42,081 nucleotides of DNA, from contig CAMPET010000074.1 of NCBI GenBank assembly GCA_946803715.1, forward strand, positions 227,350 to 269,430. Direction: 5' to 3'. Below the pieces are notes generated by a model. That model was not told the DNA's origin and searched no databases. It saw only the letters and a program-made list of their open reading frames with translations. How positions within the stretch are numbered: the stretch's first letter is position 1; each line of letters begins with the position of its first letter. Of the stretch, positions 10,431 to 21,100 are shown one piece after another. The DNA comes from Beroe ovata (Eukaryota; Ctenophora; Nuda; Beroida; Beroidae). A program made the translations under genes and the position numbers.

Positions 10431-11633
10431 ATGATGAAGGAAAGCATTGCTGTCTTTCCCCGAAACAAAGAAATTATAATCTTGATAGTGATAACAACAG
10501 TCATTCTCGTTCTGATCAACATACCTAACTACCACATAACCAGCACCCTGAACTCCAGTATTGTTTTCACGGACAATTATCATCCAGAACATTCTGCTAA
10601 CATCGAGTTTCATGACACACCTCATGATGTTGAAGTAGGGACTGAACCATCTACAGCAACTTCTTCAATTGTAACGGTAACCACATCAACACAACCAGCA
10701 GAAACATCGAATGAGGAAGTATCCGATTCCAATAGCAGTGAATTCATAGATCTATCACAAGCTACAAATGCAAACCTGCACCTCAGACCTCCTAATCAGA
10801 CGTGGGCGCATCGTCAGATGGAAAAACTGTTCTCAATGTTAGGATACCATTACGATCCTCCCAACAACTGGCATAGGTGCTCACACGCCCACCAGACCTA
10901 TTACTTCAAGAAAATCAACACTATTTTCACAGGAGTACCGAAATCTGGCTGTTCCAACTGGATTGAAGCACTTCTGCAGGCAGAAGGGACACTGAAGGAA
11001 CCATTGGAACCAACAGAGGTGTTTAAAGTGCACGGCAGCTTGTCAAATCCGCACAGGATGTCCAGCGGTGTTAACAAGAGAGTTGTCATCCATGAGAAAT
11101 TGAGTTTTGCAGTGGTCCGAAATCCGTGGACTAGGATGGTATCTGGCTATAGGGATAAACTGTCGAATGAGACAACCCAGGGCCATGACAAGAGATCCAT
11201 TGGTAAAGCCATAGTTTCGGAGATGCGCGGTATCACAAACCAGTACGAACTGAATTTACTTTATCCAACATTTGAAGAGTATCTGAAGTGGTTAGTGAAA
11301 CACAAGGGCACGAAAAACCCACACTTCCAACCGCAGCATTTTGTTCTGTGCATACCAAGCAGCATGTATGATCTGATTGTTCCACTGGAGTACTCCGACA
11401 CTATGACTAATATGATTTGGAGTAAGATTCACTCAACTGCAGAGCTGTTAGGATCATATGATAAGACAAGTGATCCGAGAAAACAGACTTCCGCACAACG
11501 TGCGAGAGACTGGTTCCTTAAAATAGATCAGAGCATCATTGATAAGCTGTATGAAATCTACAAGGAGGACTTCGCTCTCCTAAATTACAGCAATTTCACT
11601 CATCCAGATTTCCCTTTACCGATTCATGATTAG
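10431..11633 (+). CDS. Golgi carbohydrate sulfotransferase (sulfotransfer_2, HNK-1ST/CHST family)
   Basis: The single coding exon encodes 400 residues with type II Golgi membrane topology. A short cytoplasmic tail is followed by one hydrophobic anchor (about 14-30), a Ser/Thr-rich stem to about 118, then the catalytic domain. The PAPS 5'-phosphosulfate site is GVPKSGCSNW (about 168-177). The 3'-phosphate site is VVRNPWTRMVSGYRDK (about 228-243). Both are diagnostic of the family that sulfates chondroitin, dermatan, HNK-1 or GalNAc. N-glycosylation sequons include NSS, NQT, NET and NFT. Which glycan is sulfated cannot be told. The coding region lacks introns, but a 3' splice site appears 3 bp before the ATG, so a 5' non-coding exon is likely. 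It diverges from SF3A1 and converges on the Tim8-like gene. Confidence 0.9.
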   Translation: MMKESIAVFPRNKEIIILIVITTVILVLINIPNYHITSTLNSSIVFTDNYHPEHSANIEFHDTPHDVEVGTEPSTATSSIVTVTTSTQPAETSNEEVSDSNSSEFIDLSQATNANLHLRPPNQTWAHRQMEKLFSMLGYHYDPPNNWHRCSHAHQTYYFKKINTIFTGVPKSGCSNWIEALLQAEGTLKEPLEPTEVFKVHGSLSNPHRMSSGVNKRVVIHEKLSFAVVRNPWTRMVSGYRDKLSNETTQGHDKRSIGKAIVSEMRGITNQYELNLLYPTFEEYLKWLVKHKGTKNPHFQPQHFVLCIPSSMYDLIVPLEYSDTMTNMIWSKIHSTAELLGSYDKTSDPRKQTSAQRARDWFLKIDQSIIDKLYEIYKEDFALLNYSNFTHPDFPLPIHD

Positions 11634-11955
11634 AGAATGTCCAGATAAATTATTCACTAATTCAACTTTTATTTACAGATTGGAATATTTATAGTGGAAG
11701 AAATTATTTTTCTATTCAGAATTTTGATTGATTGCGCATACCTATTGTGGGTTGATATTGATAGATCTTATACTTTCATTATAATGTTATTGGTTTCTTG
11801 TTAGCTCACAATCACTGCTGCTAACGTGTTAATTTGTTAGCAGATTCTCATTCAGTTTAATGATCGTCTGTTGAAATCCTGCTGTCTCTATTGCTACACT
11901 TAGTAAACACCAAGACTTATAAAATGAGGACTATAGGAAATATAAAGAACATCAA

Positions 11956-11961
11956 AATAAA
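11956..11961 (+). promoter_or_regulatory. Candidate poly(A) signal for the sulfotransferase
   Basis: An AATAAA hexamer lies about 320 bp after the stop codon on the coding strand, a plausible 3' UTR length. No transcript evidence is available. Confidence 0.3.
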
Positions 11962-12111
11962 TAGATCTATACAAAATGACCTGATTAATAATAACTCAAA
12001 ATTCATTGAATTGGAAATGGCGCTGCATCAAGATTAAAGATCTGACCGAGTTGACCTATGATTGCCAAGTCAACCCTGCTGAGTTGTCGCTGTTAGTACA
12101 ATGTCGGTAAC

Positions 12112-12375
12112 CTAGTTCCTATTTGCTCCTTCTTGTAGCCTATTCACAATGAAATACTGGGTATCAAGGAACCGTTCTGCACAGTTCTTGAAGCATGTCT
12201 CGGTCTTTGAATCCAACTTAGCAGAGAATTTGTCACCAGGCGCACATTTCTCAAAGCACATGGTTGCTGCATTGAAAATCTTTTCCATGAGTTCTTTACG
12301 TTGCATTGCATACATTTGGAGTGCCATAATCTGCTCTTTTTGCTCTGGAGCAAGCTGTTCCATTTGTGCATCCAT
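12112..12375 (-). CDS. TIMM8: Small Tim chaperone, Tim8-like (twin CX3C)
   Basis: Small Tim proteins form hexameric chaperones in the mitochondrial intermembrane space that escort membrane-protein precursors. The 87-residue frame has the diagnostic twin CX3C pairs at 40-44 (CFEKC) and 61-65 (CFKNC). The second is followed by AERFLDTQYFIVNRL, which closely matches Tim8 (RF.DTS.FI.NRL), and KLDS precedes it as in Tim8. The spacer between the pairs is 16 residues, two more than I recall for human TIMM8A, so Tim10 or Tim13 assignment is possible but less likely. A 3' splice site (TTCACAG|GAC) abuts the ATG on the coding strand, so a 5' exon may exist and could be coding. It lies about 425 bp downstream of MRPS30 on the same strand. 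Confidence 0.85.
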   Translation of the reverse strand: MDAQMEQLAPEQKEQIMALQMYAMQRKELMEKIFNAATMCFEKCAPGDKFSAKLDSKTETCFKNCAERFLDTQYFIVNRLQEGANRN

Positions 12376-12800
12376 GTCCTGTGAATGAGCAATTGAGATG
12401 AGTGTAAGGCATTGCTAAGTGATGCTCAATCAATACTTCATTGCGTTCAAAAATACGTGGGAATATGTGGTATTTGTGTGTGAATCAGGCAACACAATTT
12501 TCTTGAAATTTCTGATCTCGGTATTGGTATAAGTGTAATCAGTGATGCCCACACTTTTATATATATTGATTTCGAGGGTCTCAATTGATGACTTAACTGA
12601 CACTGGCTGACGACTTTATTTTTCCACCAAATTATCTCTCCTACTCTCACACTAAAGTATCAGCCCACTTTGCAATAATTTTAAGTTCATTCAATGTTGA
12701 AACTTCAACAGTCCATGCTTTGACGACCATTGGTAAACAACAACAAAACATAAGAACAATGACATTTTCCCGTATTAAATTACGTTCAACGACTGTTTTA
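12376..12800. other. Spacer between MRPS30 and Tim8-like gene
   Basis: This 425-bp spacer must hold the 3' end of MRPS30 and the 5' end of the Tim8-like gene, both on the minus strand. No convincing coding exon was found, although a 5' exon of the Tim gene is suspected. Confidence 0.4.
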
Positions 12801-14869
12801 TTAGTCAAAGTACGCCCCATCATCATTTTTACTCCGAGGGAGGTCATATAGCAGAGCTGTCTTAATGAGGTCTATGACCTGCTCAAGCACTGCTGGACCC
12901 AAGAGGTTTTCAGGCTCCACCTTCTTCATAGGGAGAAGGTTGGTGGTCGTATTGTCCACAGACGAGCCCCACGCCAAGTTCTTGATCCCATCCTCCCCCA
13001 CTAAATCCAGCGTGTTAAGCTGGTAGAACACGGTATGGAAACTGTAACCAGATCCACTGATATAGGCGCCCACACGTGGTCTATCTAAGATATCCCCCAT
13101 CTTGTATCCATCTCTGATTGCCTCGCTGGCAAGCCGTGCAAAGAGGAAGTAGATTCCCCGTGCACGGGAAGTGTCGCTCCACTCAGCTCCGCTTCCGATA
13201 TCGAGTATCACCCGGGAGTAGGGGTGTCGATGTAGGGAGGCAGCACTCAGACCTAACGTGATGAGTTAATCAATGTCAGGCGTGATTTACTTGGTCTTAA
13301 TGACAGAGCAGGCGTGATCTGCTTCATCAAAACATCTTACCCGGCGTGATGTTGTCTGGGAGAGAAATTTCTTCGTAACCAAGGAGGGGAGATATGATAT
13401 CGTCCCATTGGAGAGGAAAGTCTCGGGTTTGTAAACAATCCTCAGAGGAGAAAAGCGGCGATGCTGGTGTATCGCTCAGTATGTTGTACCTGCGGATGTG
13501 GTCAGGTCAAGCAATTGTGATCCTGGATGTGAGACATCTCAAGGACACCGATCATGAGAAAATACGTTTGAGAGGATACGTTCCATAGCACGATAACGAG
13601 GAATGAGTCTACAATCTACAATTCGTGACGATCATTCACCAACTTGAGCACTCCCTCGATTAACAAAGCGTCGGGATTCGGCCTTTCCGGGAGTGATCGA
13701 TAGAATGGATACTGGAAGTAGGGGTCCCTGTCCACTGATATTCGTCCTACGTCCACTTTAGAGAACAGCAACTTCAATAGGTTGGAGTAGAGACTCTCCA
13801 TTATCAATGCATTGGACTTCCTGGGATGAACAGTTTATTATATCAGCCGTGTTACTTGTCAAGAACTAGAAAATAAACTGTGAGGAGTTCCATAGTTTTA
13901 TTTTTGATTGAATTCTAACACACCACGTCTGACTACAAAATTGGTACCTGTTTCGTCGATTGGACATATGCCGATGTTCAGGAGTGAAGAAGAATGATTC
14001 GAGAAATGCTTTCTTCCACGTTTTGTGGAACTCAGTTGACGCTTCTTTAACGCTCAAACCTATTTTCGGGAAGTTTTTGTATAAAAATTTGCAACAACCA
14101 AAATTATACGTCAATCTGACACGGTTCCCAAGCTAAGGGTCACCATAACCCTCATTCACCCAAAAAGCCAAAACATGCAAGTTGGAGTAAGCAATGAGCA
14201 TTTGGGTTGCTTTTTTCTGTGATTCACTCACTTGGGGGCAGGCAATCGATGTAGAGCGCTTTGGTGAGTGAAGCAGCCTTCACATCGTGTGACAGAACTT
14301 CACACACGGTATCAGGTGTTATCCTGGGATCATATGATGGTTTCGGGTTTTATCACAGATAATCGGCAGATAAAAACAGGTTTTCGTATGGTTACCGTTA
14401 CAGGTTTCGTTTTCTCTTGAATGGAAGCTCTTTAATTGGAATTAATACTGGGTGTTCATCAGTTGGTTTCAAATTTAGGACAGTGTATCATTGTTATCGA
14501 GAAAATGGACGGGGGCTAATTGAATACAGGGGTCATGTGAGAAAAGTAGGATGCTCACAGACGCCATTCTACAATTACTGGATTACCACAGAATTCGAAC
14601 AAACTGGAAACTCACCTGTAGAAGGAAGTTGAAGGGAAAAGCTGACGTTCTGCTGATTCGTGATGCGACGACACAAACCGCCGATCGCATGTGGCGCCAC
14701 CACGGCGACATACAGTATCAAGGTTACCATGGTTACGAGATACCAGCGTACGGGTGCCGTGCAAAATACGTTTGCTGTTCCGAATCATGCTATTGTGAGA
14801 CATAACCTGATGTGGAAAACTAGTCACTGCTTTCACGAGAAATCTTAAGTTGAAATTGAATTGATGCAT
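12801..14869 (-). CDS. MRPS30: Mitochondrial ribosomal protein mL65 (MRPS30/PDCD9)
   Basis: This is a structural protein of the animal mitochondrial large ribosomal subunit. Exons in order are 14616-14869, 14232-14323, 13948-14059, 13640-13820, 13341-13440 and 12801-13252. All phases agree, giving about 396 residues (human about 439). The strongest match is C-terminal: VFYQLNTLDL followed by NLAWGSS, equivalent to FCYQLNTLAL and NICWGTQ of the human protein, preceded by IYFLFARLASEAIRDGYK. An upstream segment, TKALYIDCLPP, matches the FTKTVFLSGLPP region. The first exon is Arg/Ser-rich with few acidic residues, fitting a mitochondrial presequence. The start could be the ATG at 14869, 14806 or 14791. 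The central region is divergent from vertebrates. Confidence 0.85.
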
Positions 14870-15336
14870 CTATGCGGTCATGGTATTACAGCGAACAAAA
14901 TCTACAGTCTACAAGACAAGAATGTACTTTTTCTAAGGAAAAGTTCGAGTCAAATACAAGTCATGCAGAGGTAACACAAATATCTGAGTCGAAATGTTCG
15001 TTATTACGCATCAGACAATATCAATCATTAATCATTATGCATCAATCAAGTAGGTACTACATCTTCTGAAAATTCTGATCAATCAATCAATTCATTTAAA
15101 AACCTTATCAAATCAATTTCAATCGATCTAAAACAAACAAAGATAAAATATCACTGCAAAACATACAAAAATTAAGAAAGCATTGGTTTTCTATACGGGT
15201 GGAAAAGTCCAGCCATGAGCATTCTTTTATCGTGGAGTATGACTATTGACTAAGGTTGCTATGTTTACTCCCAAAACTATAGCAACCACCACCACCGTAA
15301 CTATGGTAGCGACCAGGTCCTGTTACCATGGTATCT
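14870..15336. other. Spacer between ASAH1 and MRPS30
   Basis: AT-rich non-coding spacer of 467 bp between two genes on the same strand. Short near-palindromic GTTACCATGG words occur at its right edge (about 15324) and inside MRPS30 exon 1 (about 14725). They resemble RFX X-box half-sites but may be chance. Confidence 0.4.
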
Positions 15337-17159
15337 TTACCAAGGAGTGCATGGGTCAGGACAGCTTTGCCTCCAAGTGTTGATACCATCACGTACAGTA
15401 AGTATCGAAGTGTAAACAGTAAGTTTGTTCAAATTCGGTTTAGTGCTAAGCACATTGAACAGCGATTTCGCACCTGAGCAGGATTGAGTGATCACAGACC
15501 TATAGGCGCATGTCCAATGTCCATGTAGCATGAGACAACTTCTGGACGAGACATGGCGCAAGATATTACTTACCGACGTTCTGTGGTCCCCACTGTTTCA
15601 TACAGATGTTTCCAGGAGTCCTCCGGTCATCAAAGAATGGCGGATTAGTCCATGGATCGTAGTTTGTTTCGAGCAAATACCAACGCCCAGCTGTAATGTT
15701 CAGCTCCTGAAAGCATCATATCTAGCTTAGTTGTGTGAACTCTATCGTATATATATTTCATGGTACTGGTGTTACCAGTAGTTTGGCAAGGGAGAGAGAA
15801 TAAAGATAATGTTCATGCTGATACCTGTATATCTTCCACACTCTCAAGAGATCGAGTAATGAGTGCACCTTCACCAGTGCTATTCCCGCCAAGAATGTAA
15901 TATGCAGGAGCAAGTAACTTTTCTGTCATGAGGATGTTTTTAGCGGAACTGTAGCTGTCAGCAGTTTCAGCTATGTCACGCAACAAGAAGCCTGTCCATT
16001 TGGCACTCCTGATAGTATTAGTATCAAACACATTGTATCAGACACATTTCATAGAAAAGGACAATTACACAACATCCAATACATTATGCTGACTATCATC
16101 AATTACACACCTATCACCCATGAGCCATCTCCAAATTCCAATGAAGCCACCTTCCTTGTTGAATCGTTCATTGATAGTCAGTGTAAACAGAGGAGGTTTA
16201 ACTACAGTCAAGAGTCCAACATAGCCAAGGAAAGAAGCAGACTGAAATTGTAGAACATAAACTGTTGGAAATAAAGCTAGATCTTTGAATAAAGCGGTGA
16301 GCAGGTCATGATATCTACCTGGTAAATTGTTTTGCCATCTCTTTGGTAATCAACATTGAATACTACTTTTCTTAGCCTTTCACTGAGAATCCATGTATCA
16401 TTCTTATCATCCCATCCAAGAAAAAGGCCAAAATCAAGGTTTCTTGCATGATAAAGTTGTCCCTTTTGATCTTCAGCAACAATTGAGGTGCACACCTGAA
16501 AGTGCCATATTCATGCCAAATAACATTCTACATGTCTCAGTAAACCATTTCACTATTACAGTACTTACAGTGAAAAGCTCATAGAAAACATTATAAAGTG
16601 TAACTTCTCCTTCAGATATACCAAGAACATCAGATATACCCTGAAAATAGTTACATAGAAATTAACCATGACACAAGCAGTGTTTAAAAAACTTATAACA
16701 TTGTGATTGAATGATTAAAAGTTGAGAGTTATACATTTATCAGAAGTTATTAATTCAATTGGTTACCTTGATCTCTGATCTGTAAGGTTCTGGAAGTGTT
16801 TTCAGAAGTAATTCAAACACAAAATCTGTGATTCTGATTTCATACTTGTTGAAATAACCTTGGATATATCTCATTATACCATATGACAATCAGGAAATAA
16901 GGATTAATATCATTTATCCAGTCTAAATGTGGGATTCACTTGTGACTGTGCTGATGAGTGAAACTATATCTTCTTTGACTGGTTCAATAGCACTCTTCCA
17001 TCTCAAAGCAGGAGGGTCATCAAGATTAACTACAACTGTCGAAAGTTTGGTATCTTCCTCAGGTGGATATTTGTCAATTCTACATTCTTCAATCACTTGG
17101 CCCTGTGCTTCACTTCCAAACAGAGCAACACACATGCATAGAAGACATAGAGGTATCAT
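15337..17159 (-). CDS. ASAH1: Acid ceramidase (N-acylsphingosine amidohydrolase)
   Basis: This lysosomal Ntn-hydrolase splits ceramide into sphingosine and fatty acid. Exons in order are 16940-17159, 16767-16858, 16569-16640, 16319-16495, 16111-16241, 15825-16008, 15574-15706 and 15337-15473. All phases agree, giving 381 residues (human 395). An N-terminal signal peptide is present (MIPLCLLCMCVALFG). The autocleavage site and nucleophile read FYELFT|VCTSIVAED, formed across the exon 3/4 junction, with the catalytic Cys as the second residue of exon 4. Further family blocks are HARNLDFGLFLGWDDKNDTW, LAPAYYILGGNSTGEG, ETNYDPWTNPPFFDDRRTP and the terminal LNKLTVYTSI...CPDPCTPW. Sequence on both sides of the cleavage site fits ASAH1 better than NAAA. 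It diverges from the coiled-coil gene across about 1 kb. Confidence 0.95.
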
Positions 17160-18155
17160 ATTGAACCTATTGATAAGGAATTAAGGGAACATATATCTCC
17201 TTGAAATAGTTTACATGTATAGATCAATAGATTTGAAACCAAACAGACATGAAACAATCAACTCAATTCATATTCATAAACTCGGATCTCAAAAAATTCG
17301 AATTAGTTCCATTGCAAGATTTTATCTTATTACGAATTTTGTTTTTTAGGAGCGCCCAGCGCTGAGTGTGCAAAAAGCGTTCTCACCTTTCTTATTGCAA
17401 TGCCATATTTGATATTCGGTCGAAAGTTCGCGGTCGCGGTTTGCCCTCGCGCGGGCCGCGAGCGTTGCAATGCACCAATTGCTACCTGCCACAGCACAGA
17501 TTTGACATAAATTCATTAATTGACATCCACTGCACTGTGCGCGCGCCGCGTCGCGCTCATATTTATGCTATAACTAGTATTACATTATTGAAAAATTTTT
17601 CATTGTACCGCGGCACATGTTAATATCATCAAATTTTGTAAAATTTCACCCTACCCTTGCTGGCGGGATTTTTTATCCGTCGGGGCGGATTGAAAATCGC
17701 GCGCACCGACGGTAGGGTAAAATCCTACAACATCAAATTATACAAAATAATTTTCACCCTCGTTTTTGATTGCGCGGCGCTTACGGCAAGCCGGTGACCC
17801 GCGGACGGTAAGCTTTTTTTATTTGTGTAAATTTAGCACGAGAAACCGCAAAAAAATCGATCGCTAAATTGTTGGTTGTTGCGACACTTCGATAATTCAA
17901 ATTGCAGCATAACTGGTTGGATCAACAGAACAAAACCATACAAAACATGAAAATCTATCATTGAATTTTGAATATTGTTTGGCATCATCCTTCATTCAAT
18001 CATTCTGTTAGGTTGTAGGGTGATTATATTAGGGTGATCTGTCATATGATGACTCATGTATTTTACTAGATAATTTTCTCATTTTCAAGTATTTTGAAAG
18101 CAAGGGGTTTGTTGGAATAAATGAATCGATAAAGACGTTTATAATACCATGAACA
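17160..18155. promoter_or_regulatory. Divergent ASAH1/coiled-coil spacer with CpG-rich islets
   Basis: This 996-bp spacer carries the promoters of two divergent genes. Most is AT-rich, but 17425-17560 and 17680-17815 are CpG-rich with GCGCGC runs and partial inverted repeats (for example GCTTAC...GTAAGC at 17779-17814). It contains the terminal-inverted-repeat element at 17636-17730. No core promoter motif could be assigned. Confidence 0.45.
17627..17739 (+). mobile_element. Mini-transposon (MULE-like MITE) copy 1 with 9-bp target duplication
   Basis: The element at 17636-17730 (95 bp) starts TTGTAAAATTTCACCCTACC and ends GGTAGGGTAAAATCCTACAA, giving terminal inverted repeats of about 20 bp. 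The identical 9-mer CATCAAATT lies immediately on both sides (17627-17635 and 17731-17739). It matches the copy at 37727-37800 in reverse complement except for a 21-bp insertion (TTTTTATCC...GCGGAT) and two changes (AA for GG) in the left terminus. It is far too short to encode a transposase. The 9-bp duplications are typical of Mutator-like elements. Confidence 0.85.
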
Positions 18156-21100
18156 ATGGCAGTTCAAATACAGACTGCAATATCACCTATTGACTCAAGG
18201 ATAGTTGACAATGCCTGTCAACATTTAAGGACTGTTTGTAAGTTAATTGATCCCCTTATCAATTCTGTGTGTTTCTATTGATGTTGCAGTTAATATATAA
18301 GGGGTTTGGAATGTCAAGCAATCAATTTTTCAGCTCAATACTTGAGGAGTGAAAATGAATGTGCAGAAACAGATTCAAAAGGTGTTCTTGTGGTTGTCCA
18401 AGCCCTTGTTGATCTTGTGAGTTGACATTCTATAAATGCTTGAATCCATATAATCCAGGACTTTGAATTCATTTAATCTTGCCATGAATTTCTTATACAT
18501 AGTTTCACTTGTCCAACAGGATGCTGAACGACAAAGGCTCCATGATGCACTTGAAGCTGAAACTATCAAAGCAAGTGTTCTGAGACATGCTCTCTTGAAT
18601 GTGCCACTCGAGACTGAGAAAGAGATTCAAAGTATGATTGAAGTCTCTTTATATGATCACACAATGTTGCATTGATAGCATTACCATATTGAAGTTTCAT
18701 CCTTTTGAACATTATATGATACATATTGTCTTTGACAGGTGCTGTAGCACAAGTAAGGCAAGCAAACATGGCTGAAATTGATAGTGTTCAGGAGAACTTA
18801 AAGAGCACCAAGGAGAGCATAGCTATATTGAAGAATCAGCTCTCTGACATCACCACCCATGACAACGAATTAGTGTGAGTTATTTGTTATCTCCCATAAA
18901 CATAAGCAAGTAAGATACACTACAAGAAACTACATAAGATTTCAACACTCCATTTTCAGACCTCAGAAAGAAAAGATCAGTTTTACCCATGAAGATATGG
19001 TATCAGACCTCAACTTCCTGTTGAATGACAAAGCCAAGTAATTTCATTTCACTAACATTTCTGTAAAATTATCGAACTTATCATTGCGTAATGTTCTCAC
19101 ATGGTACCCTAATTACAGGATCCAGATAGAACTTAACGAAACATGGGAAGAAGTTAAATGTACCAAGAAGAATGTAAGCCAATATTCTCGATCCTAGATC
19201 AAGAGCAGTAGCTTACTCCTCAGTTGCGTACCAAAGACCTGACCAGTTAAATGAATTTTAGATTGGGAGGACGGAGGACAGCATTCTCCAACTCCACGAA
19301 GATTTGATAAATGAACGAGAGCAAGCCAAGGTGAACCGGAAGCAACTCAGAGACGACATCCTGAACACGAAGCGACAAAAGGAAGAGCAGCTCAGTGCAA
19401 ATGAAGTAGCAGTAAGGCAGATTGAGCGTCTCAAACATTCGCTCACTGAGATCAAGTGTCAGAACCAGGATAAGAAAACGGTAAGTGAATAAATGTCTAC
19501 CTGCAAATACCTGCAAATAGCTTGGAGATTTTCAACTTTATTTCAATTATTGTGTTATCTCATTGATTTCATATGGTAGGGAATTAGTGCAATCAGAAAA
19601 AATAAGGAGCGTTTAGATGCAGCATACTCGGTCATAGAAAAGAATTCGAAGGAAAGCTGCCAGTTACTAAAAATGGAACAGGATGATTGGTACAGTAACA
19701 GTGAAGTGCTGGCGTCGTCATATTTTAATAAGTGCTGGCGTGTTACTATCAACAAAATGATAAAAATCATTGTACCAATGCTATTATAATATTGCCCGGG
19801 ACGCAGGGTGTGTGGAAAATTTCCGAATTCAAATTACCGATTCTGTTCCATGCACCTTGTTAGAGCGAATTTGCTGCTCCATGTGACACAGCTGGATAAC
19901 ATGTGTGTGGTGATGTGAATTTCCTACCTTTAAATCAGGGCGTGGTACCGTTGGCATGGCAATTGGTGGTGAATGCTGTACCTTGTGGTGCATGATTGCT
20001 GTTATTTGTTGCCAATTCAGTCCCAATGTTACATCTGTCTTGAATACGGCCGTTTAGTAATTCAGTAATCAGGACAAAGCGGTATAGTACTATCATCGCG
20101 CATAATCAATAAATCTTTTAATCGTGCAAATGAAAATGTTAGTGTTCGTGCGATTGATTTGGTGTTATTTTCATCTTAGGCAACGGGTAAAATAAGGGCG
20201 AAAATTACGGGCCATGAAGAAATGCTCCTCCAAGTGAAAGCTAGCTACAGTTCGAGCGAGGAAAAGTATCATAAAGTGTTGGATTTAGGGTAATTCATCA
20301 GATCCTCTTATCTCTCTCTCTCCCTCTCTCTTATTGCGAGCACAATCTTGTTTCTTACAGTGAAATATCGGTTGCTCCACTCAACTTGTTCTTGAGGTTG
20401 CTCGCAACCCGTTCTAGAGCACTACTGAGTTGCTCAACTCTCCCCCATGAAGATCCCCTCCTCTATTGACGAGAAGAAACAACTCTGAACCACATTCTCT
20501 CCGTCTCTAGCGATATTTCCTGAGATCATTAAAGTTGAATCTTAATAACTGCCGTATTCCCATCCTTCAACTCTACAAAGTACTCCACTTTCAGCATATT
20601 CATACACCTATAGATCGTAGAGCTTCTGAACTGAAAGCAGGCGGTGGATACGTAGATACTATCTAAACTTTCCGGACCAACGCACTGATTGTTTGTGTTG
20701 TGAGAAAGGTCGCTTGACCACAAAGCACTGCTTCTAAAACTAAAGCCGAATATAGAACAGCGACTTGCCCAAAATAATGCAGCTAACTTCTGCCTTGCGC
20801 CTCTTTCAATGGCCCAGTACTGCAGTATTTGTTAATAGTGAAGCACTGTCACAACACTATGGCTCGTGACATACCCATTAACTAAGTGTGATTGTTAACA
20901 AGTGACATAATTTCCTATCACATATATGTGTTCACGTGTGTGTTTGATCTGAAACAAATCGTGTCTGTGTGTTTCAGATCATTGAGCAATACACCGTGAG
21001 TCGGGATGCACTGGACAGTGCAAATCTCCAGATAAGTGAGCAAGCTGAGGCTGATCTCATGACTTACAATAGCATGACTCGGACAGGGTAAATTATCACG

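Noticed and set aside
14720-15330. GTTACCATGG near-palindromes as RFX X-boxes
   Set aside because: One lies inside the MRPS30 coding exon and neither is at a ciliary gene promoter; probably chance.
17366-17623. 85-residue open frame in the ASAH1/coiled-coil spacer
   Set aside because: Generated by CpG-rich palindromic DNA; no homology recognised.
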